Of a stretch of 64,000 nucleotides of DNA, positions 1 through 8,362 are shown piece after piece. How positions within the stretch are numbered: position 1 is the stretch's first letter; every line of letters begins with the position of its first letter. The notes below the pieces were generated by a model, which ran no database searches, had not been told where the DNA came from, and saw only the letters and a list, made by a program, of their open reading frames with translations. Origin of the DNA: Schlegelella_A sp965246805 (GTDB taxonomy: Bacteria > Pseudomonadota > Gammaproteobacteria > Burkholderiales > Burkholderiaceae_C); the NCBI GenBank assembly GCA_965246805.1, contig CBDFFO010000009.1, positions 682,001 through 746,000 of the forward strand, in the 5' to 3' direction. The translations under genes were made by a program, and so were the position numbers.

Positions 1-193
1 GCGCAGACGCCTCGTCGGAGGTCGGGGCGCGCAGCTGGCCGGTGACGGGGTCTTTCACGACGCGCAGGCCAGGCGCCGGCTCGCTGGCCATCGCGGCGGG
101 GGGAGTCAGCAGCAGTGCGGCGGCCAGCGTGGCCGAAGCGGCCCATGGCGACAGGCCCGTGCCCGCCGCCGTTTCGATGTCGAAGAACAACAT
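1..193 (-). CDS. post-PEP-CTERM-1 domain protein, C-terminally cut by window edge
   Basis: The gene starts at an ATG at 193 with an AAAGGA ribosome site eight bases upstream and runs off the left edge after about 64 codons. An alanine/leucine-rich hydrophobic stretch around residues 18-36 looks like an export signal. It is followed by GLRVVKDPVTGQLRAPTSDE, which closely resembles the post-PEP-CTERM-1 domain found beside exosortase substrates in betaproteobacteria. The neighbour just upstream on the same strand is a PEP-CTERM protein, which supports the call. The role of this domain family is unknown to me; an exported surface protein is an inference. Confidence 0.6.
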   Translation of the reverse strand, partial: MLFFDIETAAGTGLSPWAASATLAAALLLTPPAAMASEPAPGLRVVKDPVTGQLRAPTSDEASA

Positions 194-277
194 GGTGTGA
201 TCCTTTCGGTGGGAAAAAACAGGACGGACGTGCGCCAGACTGGGAGCCGAGCGCACCGTCGTTTCGACAGGCACGAA

Positions 278-955
278 CTACGGGATCGACCGCAGGCGGC
301 GCCGCCGCATGATCGCCACGAAGCCGAGGCCGAGGGCCAGCATCGCATAGGTCGATGGTTCGGGAATCGGGGCGACGGCCAGTGTCACGTTGACGGTATC
401 GAGGCCGATGTAGTCGGCCGTCTCGAAGGCGCCGCCCTGCCGGAATGCCACGCGCCCGGACGCGACGTCGGGGAGATCGAAGGCGAACGATGTCCAGCTG
501 AGCGGGTAGGTGCCACCCGCGCCCACGCTGCCGAGCAGCGTGAATCCGCTCGTACCGCTGCCGAAACCGGGGCTGAACAGCACGTCAAGTTGATCGGCGA
601 GACCGGGACCGGCGTCCGCCGTGCGCGTGAAGAACGACAGCACGCTGCTGTCGCTGATGTTGAGCACCGGCGTGATCAGCCAGTTGGCGATAGGGCCGCT
701 TGCCGAACTGAGGAAGCTGGCCGCGATATACGAAGTCGGCGGACCGGCCTGAGCGTCGAATACGCCGGCGAGACCATCGACGGTGCCATTGCCCTGGAAC
801 CAAGGTTGGTCCGGTACAGGACTCGCATTCACGAGCTGCCAACCGGAGGCAGAGAGCGCGGCGACATTGCCGAAGCCTTCGGAGAAATCGAGGGCATGCG
901 CGGAGAGCGCGAAGGAGGCGAAAGCGAGACCCGACAGAGCGTGAGAGATGCGCAT
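278..955 (-). CDS. PEP-CTERM sorted extracellular protein (choice-of-anchor J-like)
   Basis: This is a 225-residue exported protein. It has an N-terminal signal peptide ending near AHA (about residue 22) and a beta-rich body of the choice-of-anchor J type (FSEGFGNVAALSASGW start, a later FAFDLPDVASGRVAFRQGG segment). The C-terminus is a textbook exosortase sorting signal: PEPSTYAML, a hydrophobic segment, then MRRRRLR. The family is exported, cleaved by exosortase at the PEP motif and released to the surface or exopolysaccharide. I chose the ATG at 955 because the longer reading frame to 1054 adds 33 residues unlike a signal peptide. No exosortase gene is in the window. Confidence 0.85.
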   Translation of the reverse strand: MRISHALSGLAFASFALSAHALDFSEGFGNVAALSASGWQLVNASPVPDQPWFQGNGTVDGLAGVFDAQAGPPTSYIAASFLSSASGPIANWLITPVLNISDSSVLSFFTRTADAGPGLADQLDVLFSPGFGSGTSGFTLLGSVGAGGTYPLSWTSFAFDLPDVASGRVAFRQGGAFETADYIGLDTVNVTLAVAPIPEPSTYAMLALGLGFVAIMRRRRLRSIP

Positions 956-1093
956 GGAAAATCCCCGAGTCAAAACTCGACGATATCGCCCGCTACAAAA
1001 ATTACGAGCGTTATTTGCCCTCTGGAGGCATTTTGGCCACGTGCAAAGGCGCACTGACCCACCAGACCCCTCAAGTGCGGGGGTACGCGCGTC

Positions 1094-2386
1094 CTAAATC
1101 GAGCGCGCCGTCGCGCCGGTATAGAGCTGGCGCGGACGACCGATCTTGTACTCCGGGTCGCCGATCATCTCGTTCAACTGCGCGATCCAGCCGACCGTGC
1201 GCGCGAGCGCGAAGACCGCCGTGAAGAGGCTCACCGGGATGCCGATCGCGCGCTGCACGATGCCCGAATAGAAGTCGACGTTCGGGTAGAGCTTGCGGGC
1301 GACGAAGTATTCGTCTTCGAGAGCGATCTTCTCGAGCGCCATCGCGAGCTTGAAGATCGGATCGTCGTGCACGCCGAGCACGTCGAGCACCTCGTGGCAG
1401 GTCTCGCGCATCAGCTTGGCACGCGGGTCGTAGTTCTTGTAGACACGGTGGCCGAAGCCCATCAGCTTGATGCCGGAGTTCTTGTCCTTCACCTGCTTGA
1501 CGAACTCGCCGATCTTCTCGACGCCGCCCATCTTCTGCACGTCTTCGAGCATGTTGAGCGCGGCCTCGTTGGCGCCGCCGTGCGCGGGGCCCCACAGGCA
1601 GGCGACGCCGGCCGCGATGGCGGCGAACGGGTTGGTGCCGGACGAACCACAGAGGCGCACCGTCGAGGTCGACGCGTTCTGCTCGTGGTCGGCGTGCAGG
1701 ATGAAGATGCGATCCATGGCGCGCACCAGCACCTCGTTCGGCGTGTAGTCCTCGCATGGCGTGGCGAACATCATCCGCATGAAATTGCCGGCGTACGGGA
1801 GGTCGTTCTTCGGGTAGATGTAGGGCTGGCCGATGGTGTACTTGTAAGCCATCGAGACCAAGGTCGGCATCTTCGCGATCAGCCTGATCGCCGAAATCTC
1901 GCGGTGCTCCGGATCGTGGATGTTGGTGCTGTCGTGATAGAAGGCCGAGAGCGCGCCGACCAGCCCGGTCATGATCGCCATCGGGTGCGCGTCCCGGCGA
2001 AAGCCTCGCAGAAAGAACTGCATCTGCTCGTTCACCATCGTGTGGTGTGTGACGAGGTGGGTGAAATCCTTTTTCTGCGCGGCGTCCGGCAGCTCGCCCT
2101 TCAACAGCAGGTAGCAGGTCTCGAGAAAATCGCAGTTCTGCGCGAGTTGTTCGATCGGATAGCCGCGATACAGCAGTTCGCCCTTGTCGCCATCGATGTA
2201 CGTAATAGTCGAGTTGCACGACGCGGTCGAAAGGAACCCGGGGTCGTAGGTGAAGCGACCCGACTGGCCGTACAGCTTGCGGATGTCGATGACGTCCGGG
2301 CCGACCGTGCCCTTGTAGATCGGCAAGTCCATCGCCGGACTGCCATCGGAGAAGCTGAGGGTGGCTTTGTTGTCGGACGGCGTCAT
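1094..2386 (-). CDS. gltA: citrate synthase
   Basis: This is a 430-residue type II (hexameric, NADH-sensitive family) citrate synthase that condenses oxaloacetate and acetyl-CoA in the cytoplasm. The three catalytic residues are in their usual motifs: His269 in GPAHGGANE, His313 in GFGHRVYK and Asp371 in YPNVDFYSG. The substrate-binding ADHEQNAST segment is at about 232-240. Length equals the usual 427-436. It is the last gene of the sdhCDABE-gltA minus-strand block, 55 bases after sdhE, so the block encodes two linked TCA-cycle steps. The ATG at 2386 is followed directly by the conserved N-terminal domain. Confidence 0.98.
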   Translation of the reverse strand: MTPSDNKATLSFSDGSPAMDLPIYKGTVGPDVIDIRKLYGQSGRFTYDPGFLSTASCNSTITYIDGDKGELLYRGYPIEQLAQNCDFLETCYLLLKGELPDAAQKKDFTHLVTHHTMVNEQMQFFLRGFRRDAHPMAIMTGLVGALSAFYHDSTNIHDPEHREISAIRLIAKMPTLVSMAYKYTIGQPYIYPKNDLPYAGNFMRMMFATPCEDYTPNEVLVRAMDRIFILHADHEQNASTSTVRLCGSSGTNPFAAIAAGVACLWGPAHGGANEAALNMLEDVQKMGGVEKIGEFVKQVKDKNSGIKLMGFGHRVYKNYDPRAKLMRETCHEVLDVLGVHDDPIFKLAMALEKIALEDEYFVARKLYPNVDFYSGIVQRAIGIPVSLFTAVFALARTVGWIAQLNEMIGDPEYKIGRPRQLYTGATARSI

Positions 2387-2441
2387 GCGGGTTCCTTCAA
2401 AAGTTTCGGAAGTTCGAAAGCAGATCGTGGGCGGGGCCGGT

Positions 2442-2762
2442 CTAGGAAGAAGGCGGATGCGCGGCGACCGGCCTGCGCATGAGGTTCAACACGGCAACGC
2501 TGTCGACGTTGCTCACATCGGCAACATCATCGCCTTCGGCCATGAAGCTCGCGCTGTCGGGTTCGACCCGGCGCAGCAGCAGGTCGAGCAGGTCGTTGTC
2601 GGTGAGATCCATCAACCGCAGCAAGCCGCGCGCTTGAGCCTCGGTGACGCGCGGATGTGCCACGAAGAATCGAGCGACGAACAGGTCGTTCTCGAGCAGG
2701 CCGCGCCGGCAGCGCCAGCGCAGCTTGCTCATGGCGCGATCGTCGATGTACGCGTCGATCAT
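2442..2762 (-). CDS. sdhE: FAD assembly factor SdhE
   Basis: This 106-residue protein has the diagnostic RGLLEND segment (the RGxxExD/N motif) near residues 20-26. It contacts SdhA and promotes covalent FAD attachment. The first ATG (2762) lies 11 bases after the sdhB stop; a second in-frame ATG at 2732 would give a 96-residue protein closer to the family length of about 90, so the start is uncertain. It sits between sdhB and gltA, the usual Burkholderiales arrangement. The C-terminus (RRPVAAHPPSS) is a non-conserved tail. Confidence 0.93.
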   Translation of the reverse strand: MIDAYIDDRAMSKLRWRCRRGLLENDLFVARFFVAHPRVTEAQARGLLRLMDLTDNDLLDLLLRRVEPDSASFMAEGDDVADVSNVDSVAVLNLMRRPVAAHPPSS

Positions 2763-2773
2763 CGCGTGTTCCG

Positions 2774-3478
2774 TCAGACGGCGCGCTGCACCATCAACTC
2801 CTTGATCTTGCCGATCGCAAGCGTCGGATTCAGATTCTTCGGGCAGACGTCGACGCAGTTCATGATCGTGTGGCAACGAAACAAGCGATACGGATCTTCG
2901 AGATTGTCGAGCCGTCCGTTGGTGTCCTGGTCCCGGCTGTCGGCGATGAAACGATACGCCTGCAACAAGCCGGCCGGACCGACGAACTTGTCCGGATTCC
3001 ACCAGAAGCTCGGACACGACGTGGAGCAGCTGGCGCACAGGATGCATTCGTAGAGGCCGTTCAGCTCCTCGCGTTCTTCCGGGAATTGCAGGCGTTCCTT
3101 CTCGGGCGGCACGTCGTCGTTGACGAGGTACGGCTTGATCGAGTTGTACTGCTTGAAAAACTGCGTCATGTCGACGACCAGGTCGCGCACGACCGGCAGC
3201 CCGGGCAGCGGTTTCAGCACGATCGGGTCTTTCAGCGTGCGCATGTTGGTGAGGCACGCGAGGCCGTTCTTTCCGTTGATGTTCATCGCGTCCGACCCGC
3301 AGACGCCTTCGCGGCAGGAGCGTCGAAAGCTCAGGCTCGGGTCAGTCGCCTTCAGCTTCATCAGCGCGTCGAGCAGCATGCGCTCGCTGCCGTCGAGTTC
3401 GACCTCCATCGTCTGAAGGCGCGGTTTCTGGCCGGTGTCGGGGTCGTAGCGGTAGATCTGGAACGTGCGCTTGGTCAT
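2774..3478 (-). CDS. sdhB: succinate dehydrogenase iron-sulfur subunit
   Basis: This is the 234-residue iron-sulfur subunit of respiratory complex II. An N-terminal ferredoxin-like domain carries the [2Fe-2S] ligands in CREGVCGSDAMNINGKNGLA followed by Cys. The C-terminal helical domain carries the [4Fe-4S] and [3Fe-4S] ligands in CILCASCSTSCP and CHTIMNCVDVCPKN. It passes electrons from SdhA FAD to ubiquinone at the membrane anchor. Length is normal (E. coli 238). It lies 40 bases downstream of sdhA and 11 bases before sdhE in the same operon. Confidence 0.98.
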   Translation of the reverse strand: MTKRTFQIYRYDPDTGQKPRLQTMEVELDGSERMLLDALMKLKATDPSLSFRRSCREGVCGSDAMNINGKNGLACLTNMRTLKDPIVLKPLPGLPVVRDLVVDMTQFFKQYNSIKPYLVNDDVPPEKERLQFPEEREELNGLYECILCASCSTSCPSFWWNPDKFVGPAGLLQAYRFIADSRDQDTNGRLDNLEDPYRLFRCHTIMNCVDVCPKNLNPTLAIGKIKELMVQRAV

Positions 3479-3518
3479 GGTGACTTTCGAAATTTCTGGG
3501 AGTCGCCTCTCGAGCCGG

Positions 3519-5348
3519 TCAGAACGTGCGGACTTTCGGCGGTATCGAGTCGACGGTCTGCGGCTTCAGATTGACGGGCTTGTAGTCGAGGCGGCTGCCT
3601 TGCGAATACCAGAGCGTGTGCTTCATCCACTCGGCGTCGTTGCGGCCGTTGGGGTGGAGCGGGTCGTCGATCGGGCGTTCGTACTCCAGAACGGTGTGCG
3701 CGCCACGGCATTCGGTGCGGGCGGCCGCAGAGACGATGGTGGCCAGCGCGGATTCGATCAGGTTGTCGACCTCGAGCGCCTCGATGCGGGCGGTGTTGAA
3801 GACCTTGGACTTGTCGGCCAGATGGATCCTCGAGACGCGCTCCGCGATTTCCTTCACCTTGTCGACGCCCTCGTCGAGCAGGGCCTGCGTGCGGAACACG
3901 CCGGCATGCGACTGCATCGCCTTGCGCAGATCGTTCGCCACGTCCTGCGCGTATTCGCCCGAGGTGGTGGCGTCGAGCTTGGCGAGACGCGCCAGGGTGA
4001 AGTCGGCAGCATCTGCCGGCAGCTCCTTGTGCTTCTGCTCCTTGATGCCGCTCGCCACGATGTGGTCACCGGCCGCGCGGCCGAACACCAAGAGGTCGAG
4101 CAGCGAGTTGGTGCCGAGGCGGTTCGCGCCGTGGACGCTCACGCACGAGCATTCACCGACGGCATAGAGCCCGTTCACGACCGAGTTCGGGTTGCCGTCC
4201 TTCGGCGCCACGACCTGACCATGCACGTTCGTCGGCACGCCGCCCATCTGGTAGTGGATGGTCGGCACGACGGGGATCGGTTCCTTCGTGATGTCGACGT
4301 TGGCGAAGTTGTGGCCGATCTCGAACACGCTCGGCAGGCGCTTCATGATGGTGTCGACGCCGAGGAAGGTCATGTCGAGGACGATGTAGTCCTTGTCAGG
4401 CCCGCAGCCCCGGCCCTCCTTGATCTCCTGGTCCATGCAGCGCGAGACGAAGTCGCGCGGCGCCAGGTCCTTCAGGGTCGGCGCGTAGCGCGCCATGAAC
4501 GGCTCGCCGTTGCTGTTGCGCAGGATCGCGCCTTCGCCGCGACAGCCTTCGGTAAGCAGCACACCCGCGCCGTACACGCCTGTCGGGTGGAACTGCCAGA
4601 ACTCCATGTCTTCGAGCGGGATGCCGGCGCGTGCCGCCATGCCGAGGCCGTCGCCGGTGTTGATGAAGGCGTTGGTCGACGCCGCGAAGATGCGCCCTGC
4701 CCCGCCGGTCGCGAGCAGCACGGTCTTGGCCTGCAGGATGTGCAGCTCGCCCGTCTCCATCTCGAGCGCGGTCACGCCGACCACGTCGCCGCTCGCATCG
4801 CGGATCAGGTCGAGCGCCATCCACTCGACGAAGAAGTTGGTCCGCGCCTTCACGTTCTGCTGGTAGAGCGTGTGCAGCATCGCGTGGCCGGTGCGGTCGG
4901 CCGCGGCGCAGGCACGCTGCACCGGCTTCTCGCCATAGTTCGCGGTGTGGCCGCCGAACGGTCGCTGGTAGATCGTGCCGTCGACATTGCGATCGAACGG
5001 CATGCCGAAGTGCTCGAGCTCGTAGACGACGTTCGGCGCGTTGCGGCACATGTACTCGATCGCGTCCTGGTCGCCGAGCCAGTCGGAGCCCTTCACGGTG
5101 TCGTAGAAGTGGTAGTGCCAGTTGTCCTCGCTCATGTTGCCGAGCGAGGCGCCGATGCCGCCTTGCGCCGCCACCGTGTGCGAGCGGGTGGGAAACACCT
5201 TCGAAAGCACCGCGACGTTCAGACCGGCCTTGGCCAACTGCAACGATGCGCGCATGCCCGACCCACCGGCGCCGACGATGACGACGTCAAAGCGCCGCTT
5301 GCTGACCGGCGCCATCACGCCGGCTGCCCCTGTTGATTGCGCGTCCAT
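3519..5348 (-). CDS. sdhA: succinate dehydrogenase flavoprotein subunit
   Basis: This 609-residue flavoprotein oxidises succinate to fumarate as the catalytic subunit of complex II. The dinucleotide-binding VVIVGAGGSGMRASLQLAKA is at about residues 20-40. The covalent FAD histidine is in RSHTVAAQGGIGA. The capping-domain and active-site segments (GHTANYGEKPVQRACAAADR, HGANRLGTNSLLDLLVFGR) and the C-terminal RTECRGAH segment are intact. I chose the ATG at 5348, which overlaps the sdhD stop as TGATG; a later ATG (MAPVSKRRF) is also possible. The open frame extends upstream only as a shadow of sdhD and sdhC. Confidence 0.98.
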   Translation of the reverse strand: MDAQSTGAAGVMAPVSKRRFDVVIVGAGGSGMRASLQLAKAGLNVAVLSKVFPTRSHTVAAQGGIGASLGNMSEDNWHYHFYDTVKGSDWLGDQDAIEYMCRNAPNVVYELEHFGMPFDRNVDGTIYQRPFGGHTANYGEKPVQRACAAADRTGHAMLHTLYQQNVKARTNFFVEWMALDLIRDASGDVVGVTALEMETGELHILQAKTVLLATGGAGRIFAASTNAFINTGDGLGMAARAGIPLEDMEFWQFHPTGVYGAGVLLTEGCRGEGAILRNSNGEPFMARYAPTLKDLAPRDFVSRCMDQEIKEGRGCGPDKDYIVLDMTFLGVDTIMKRLPSVFEIGHNFANVDITKEPIPVVPTIHYQMGGVPTNVHGQVVAPKDGNPNSVVNGLYAVGECSCVSVHGANRLGTNSLLDLLVFGRAAGDHIVASGIKEQKHKELPADAADFTLARLAKLDATTSGEYAQDVANDLRKAMQSHAGVFRTQALLDEGVDKVKEIAERVSRIHLADKSKVFNTARIEALEVDNLIESALATIVSAAARTECRGAHTVLEYERPIDDPLHPNGRNDAEWMKHTLWYSQGSRLDYKPVNLKPQTVDSIPPKVRTF

Positions 5349-5713
5349 CAAAGTCTCCAGAGCACTTGCACGGCCCAACCGCTGCAACCCACGAGCCACG
5401 CGACGGTGGCCAGTTGCAACGCCAGTCGAAGACCGGCCGGCTTGGCGTAATCCATCCAGATGTCGCGCATGCCGACCCACGCGTGCCAGAGCAGCGAGAT
5501 GATCAGCACGAACGTAAGCACCTTCATCCACTGGCTCGAGAAGATGCGCGACCACTTGTCGTAACCCATCTCGCCGGGCAGCAACAGCTGCACCAGAAGG
5601 GCCACCGTGAAGATCGCCATCAGGATCGCAGTCGCGCGCTGCGCCATCCAGTCGCGCAGGCCGTAATGCGCGCCGACGACGACGCGCTGCGTTCCGTAGT
5701 TGCGTTCGGTCAT
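5348..5713 (-). CDS. sdhD: succinate dehydrogenase membrane anchor subunit SdhD
   Basis: This is a 121-residue membrane anchor with three hydrophobic segments at about residues 26-47, 62-82 and 92-112. The second contains HAWVGMRDIWMDY, the family signature region near the heme and quinone site. With SdhC it anchors SdhAB in the inner membrane and binds heme b and ubiquinone. The start ATG at 5713 overlaps the sdhC stop (ATGA) and its stop overlaps the sdhA start, indicating translational coupling through sdhC-sdhD-sdhA. Confidence 0.95.
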   Translation of the reverse strand: MTERNYGTQRVVVGAHYGLRDWMAQRATAILMAIFTVALLVQLLLPGEMGYDKWSRIFSSQWMKVLTFVLIISLLWHAWVGMRDIWMDYAKPAGLRLALQLATVAWLVGCSGWAVQVLWRL

Positions 5714-6219
5714 GGCCGAACCGCCGGCGGCGTGTCGGCGCGGGCGGGCGACGTGTACTCGGCCTTGCCGTCGAGAGCCGTGCGGTTGCTGCCGGCAGGC
5801 CAGAACACCCTGGCACCGAGCGCGACGGTGAGCAGCGTGCTCAACACGATCACCACCAACGCCGAGCCGCGGCCGAACGGCTGCGTGACCGCATGGGTGA
5901 AGTCCATCCACAGGTGTCGGAGGCCGGCGATGAAATGGAACAGATAGGCCCAGATCAGCGCCAGCAGAACCAACTTGAAGAACCACCCCGGCACGAGACC
6001 GACGCCATTGCGGAACAGGTTGCTGAAGCGCTCGTAGCTCACCTCCGACGTGACGCTGGTGTCGAACATCCAGATCACGAAGGGCAACAGCAGGAAGAGG
6101 CTCGCGCCACTCACGCGATGAAGGATCGACACCCAACCGGCCGGCGGCAGTCGGTAGGCGGTGAGATCGGTGATGTGGATGTTCTTATAGACCGGCCGTT
6201 GCTTGAGAGTCGTCGCCAT
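5710..6219 (-). CDS. sdhC: succinate dehydrogenase cytochrome b556 subunit SdhC
   Basis: This is a 169-residue cytochrome b556 subunit. The signature SILHRVSGASLFLLLPF is at about residues 30-47, and the heme-ligand region HFIAGLRHLWMDF lies in the second of three membrane segments. The C-terminus is about 25 residues longer than in E. coli SdhC and hydrophilic, which is common in Burkholderiales and not a sign of damage. The ATG at 6219 was chosen because the frame upstream (to 6336) shows no SdhC-like sequence and lies in the divergent promoter region. It is the first gene of the sdh-gltA operon. Confidence 0.95.
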   Translation of the reverse strand: MATTLKQRPVYKNIHITDLTAYRLPPAGWVSILHRVSGASLFLLLPFVIWMFDTSVTSEVSYERFSNLFRNGVGLVPGWFFKLVLLALIWAYLFHFIAGLRHLWMDFTHAVTQPFGRGSALVVIVLSTLLTVALGARVFWPAGSNRTALDGKAEYTSPARADTPPAVRP

Positions 6220-6290
6220 GCGCTGCGTTGTCCTTGTGGGCGGGTTCTTCTTTGTCGCGCTCGCCAACCGCGCGTCAGCCGACGAGTTTA

Positions 6291-6319
6291 TTGCAATGCA
6301 GCAGGGACCTGCACTGCAA
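6291..6319. promoter_or_regulatory. inverted repeat in sdhC-mdh divergent region (candidate operator)
   Basis: TTGCAATGCAG and CTGCACTGCAA form an 11-bp inverted repeat with one mismatch and a 7-bp spacer, almost central in the 233-bp gap between sdhC and mdh. The symmetry suits binding of a dimeric regulator, or an RNA hairpin in a leader. Many related Burkholderiales encode a GntR-family regulator in this gap; none is present here. Function is inferred only. Confidence 0.4.
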
Positions 6320-6452
6320 GGTGGCGAATGTCCCATGCGCCCGTATCAGCGGCACCTGGAACGCGGTTCCCACCGCTCGCGTCAGGGGCCTTCGCGACGC
6401 TGACCTACACTCTGCGCCGATCTGTGGTCATCCTTTTCAGCTGGAGTCTTCC

Positions 6453-7439
6453 ATGAGCAAGAAACCTGTTCGCGTCGCTGTTACCGGCGCCGCTGGCCAG
6501 ATCGGTTACGCGCTGCTGTTCCGCATCGCTTCTGGCGAGATGCTCGGCAAGGATCAGCCCATGATCCTGCAGTTGCTGGAGATCCCCGACGAAAAGGCCC
6601 AGAAGGCGCTGAAGGGCGTGATGATGGAGCTGGACGACTGCGCGTTCCCGTTGCTGGCCGGCATGCAAGCGCACGGCGATGCGATGACCGCGTTCAAGGA
6701 TGTCGACTACGCCTTGCTGGTTGGTGCACGCCCGCGCGGCCCCGGCATGGAGCGCAAGGACCTGCTGTCGGCCAACGCGCAGATCTTCACGGCGCAGGGC
6801 AAGGCTTTGAACGCCGTCGCGTCGAGGAACGTCAAGGTGCTGGTGGTCGGCAACCCGGCGAACACCAACGCCTATATCGCGATGAAGAGCGCGCCCGACC
6901 TGCCGCGCGAGAACTTCACCGCGATGCTGCGCCTCGACCACAACCGCGCCGCCAGCCAGATCGCCGCCAAGACCGGCAAGCCGGTCGCGAGCATCGAGAA
7001 GCTCACGGTGTGGGGCAACCACTCGCCGACGATGTACGCCGACTACCGCTTCGCGACCATCGATGGTCAGCCGGTGAAGGCGCTGATCAACGACGACGCC
7101 TGGAACAAGGAGACGTTCTTGCCTACCGTGGGCAAGCGCGGCGCGGCGATCATCGAAGCGCGCGGCCTGTCGTCGGCGGCTTCGGCCGCCAACGCCGCCA
7201 TCGACCACATGCGCGACTGGGCGCTCGGCAGCAACGGCCAGTGGGTGACGATGGGCATCGCCTCCGACGGCCAGTACGACATCCCGAAGGACGTGATGTT
7301 CGGGTTTCCGGTCACCACGTCGAACGGCGAGTGGCAACTGGTCGAAGGCCTCGACATCGACGCGTTCAGCAAGGAGCGCATCGACCTTACGTTGAAGGAA
7401 TTGCTCGAAGAGCAGGACGGCGTGAAGCACCTGCTCTGA
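6453..7439 (+). CDS. mdh: malate dehydrogenase
   Basis: This 328-residue NAD-dependent malate dehydrogenase interconverts malate and oxaloacetate. The dinucleotide motif GAAGQIGYALLFRI is at about residues 12-25. The active-site motif RLDHNRAASQIA (Asp and Arg) is followed by WGNHSPTMYAD, which carries the catalytic His. This is the cytosolic-type enzyme of actinobacteria and betaproteobacteria rather than the E. coli type. The ATG at 6453 follows CTGGAG. It is transcribed divergently from the sdh operon, so the two groups probably share a regulatory region. Confidence 0.97.
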   Translation: MSKKPVRVAVTGAAGQIGYALLFRIASGEMLGKDQPMILQLLEIPDEKAQKALKGVMMELDDCAFPLLAGMQAHGDAMTAFKDVDYALLVGARPRGPGMERKDLLSANAQIFTAQGKALNAVASRNVKVLVVGNPANTNAYIAMKSAPDLPRENFTAMLRLDHNRAASQIAAKTGKPVASIEKLTVWGNHSPTMYADYRFATIDGQPVKALINDDAWNKETFLPTVGKRGAAIIEARGLSSAASAANAAIDHMRDWALGSNGQWVTMGIASDGQYDIPKDVMFGFPVTTSNGEWQLVEGLDIDAFSKERIDLTLKELLEEQDGVKHLL

Positions 7440-7600
7440 GCGAACGGGTGCCTGCGCCGGTAACGGGCCGTCAGAGGCGCTGGCGGCACGCCACAACACG
7501 GGGCCGCTCGCGACTTAGTTCCAGTCCATCGGGTTGCCCGATATCGGTGGCGGCGCGCATCGGCCGACAATCGAATCGCACTGCCTTCGAAGGAACCCGC

Positions 7601-8236
7601 ATGAACCGCACCCCTGTGCTTCGCCTCGCACCGATCGCCGCGTTGCTGTGCGCGGCCTCTTTCGCCGCGCTGGCGCAGACCGCGCCGGCCAAGCCCGCCC
7701 GAGCCGCGGCCACGCCCGGCACCAACGTGCCGAGCAAGACTGTTCGCAAGTCGACGACGGCGCCTTTGCCGAAAGCGGTCGAGCTGGTCGTGGCCGACGC
7801 CACGCCGGAACAGGTTGAAGCGGCGGGTCAGGTCTACTACGGCCTCTACGATTGCGAGTTCAAGCAGACCATCAACATCGACAAGAGCACGCAGCATGCG
7901 GCTTATGTCGATGTGCGGCACGCCAAGTCGCAGTGGTTGATGAAGCCGGTGCTGTCGTCGACCGGCGCGATCCGGCTCGAGGATGTCCGCGGCGAAACGC
8001 TGATGGTGCAGATCTCCAGCAAGTCGATGCTGCTCAACGTGAAGACCGCCCGACGTGTCGTCGACGACTGCGTGAGCCCGCGTCAACGCGAGCTCATCGA
8101 AGAAGCCCGTGCTGCCAAGGCCGCGGCCGCGCAGTCGAGAGTGGCCGAGGCGGCGAAGCCGGCCTCCGAGGCAGCGCCTGCCACCGCCACATCGTCTGCG
8201 CCCGAGACGGTGTCCGCGGTCGCGGCGCCCAAGTAA
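7601..8236 (+). CDS. exported protein of unknown function
   Basis: This is a 211-residue protein with a clear signal peptide (MNRTPVLRLAPIAALLCAAS and cleavage near ALA-QT, about residue 26). A globular segment spans about residues 65-170 with two cysteines (YDCEFKQ and VDDCVSP), and the tail is alanine-rich and low-complexity. The ATG at 7601 follows AAGGA. I do not recognise a characterised family; the two cysteines could form a periplasmic disulphide. It stands alone between mdh and serC, with about 160 and 126 bases of flanking non-coding DNA. Confidence 0.8.
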   Translation: MNRTPVLRLAPIAALLCAASFAALAQTAPAKPARAAATPGTNVPSKTVRKSTTAPLPKAVELVVADATPEQVEAAGQVYYGLYDCEFKQTINIDKSTQHAAYVDVRHAKSQWLMKPVLSSTGAIRLEDVRGETLMVQISSKSMLLNVKTARRVVDDCVSPRQRELIEEARAAKAAAAQSRVAEAAKPASEAAPATATSSAPETVSAVAAPK

Positions 8237-8362
8237 GTCTGGCGTCTCGCGCGCGGCGAGCCCGGACGGGCGTGAGCGCAGGCCCCCTGCAACGCCGTCG
8301 CGCCCTCGGGTAACCTTCGCTCCCACTCGCAGCGCCGCGAGCGATGCAGGAGCGAAGCCCTC

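Noticed and set aside
197..1057. 286-residue plus-strand open frame opposite the PEP-CTERM gene
   Set aside because: Arg/Glu-rich high-GC shadow; the minus-strand frame has a signal peptide and sorting motif.
3465..5336. 623-residue plus-strand open frame
   Set aside because: Antisense shadow of sdhA, low-complexity His/Arg/Val composition.
6203..6403. 66-residue plus-strand frame in the sdhC-mdh gap, tested as a remnant of a GntR regulator
   Set aside because: No helix-turn-helix or ligand-domain sequence is visible and part of it spans the inverted repeat.
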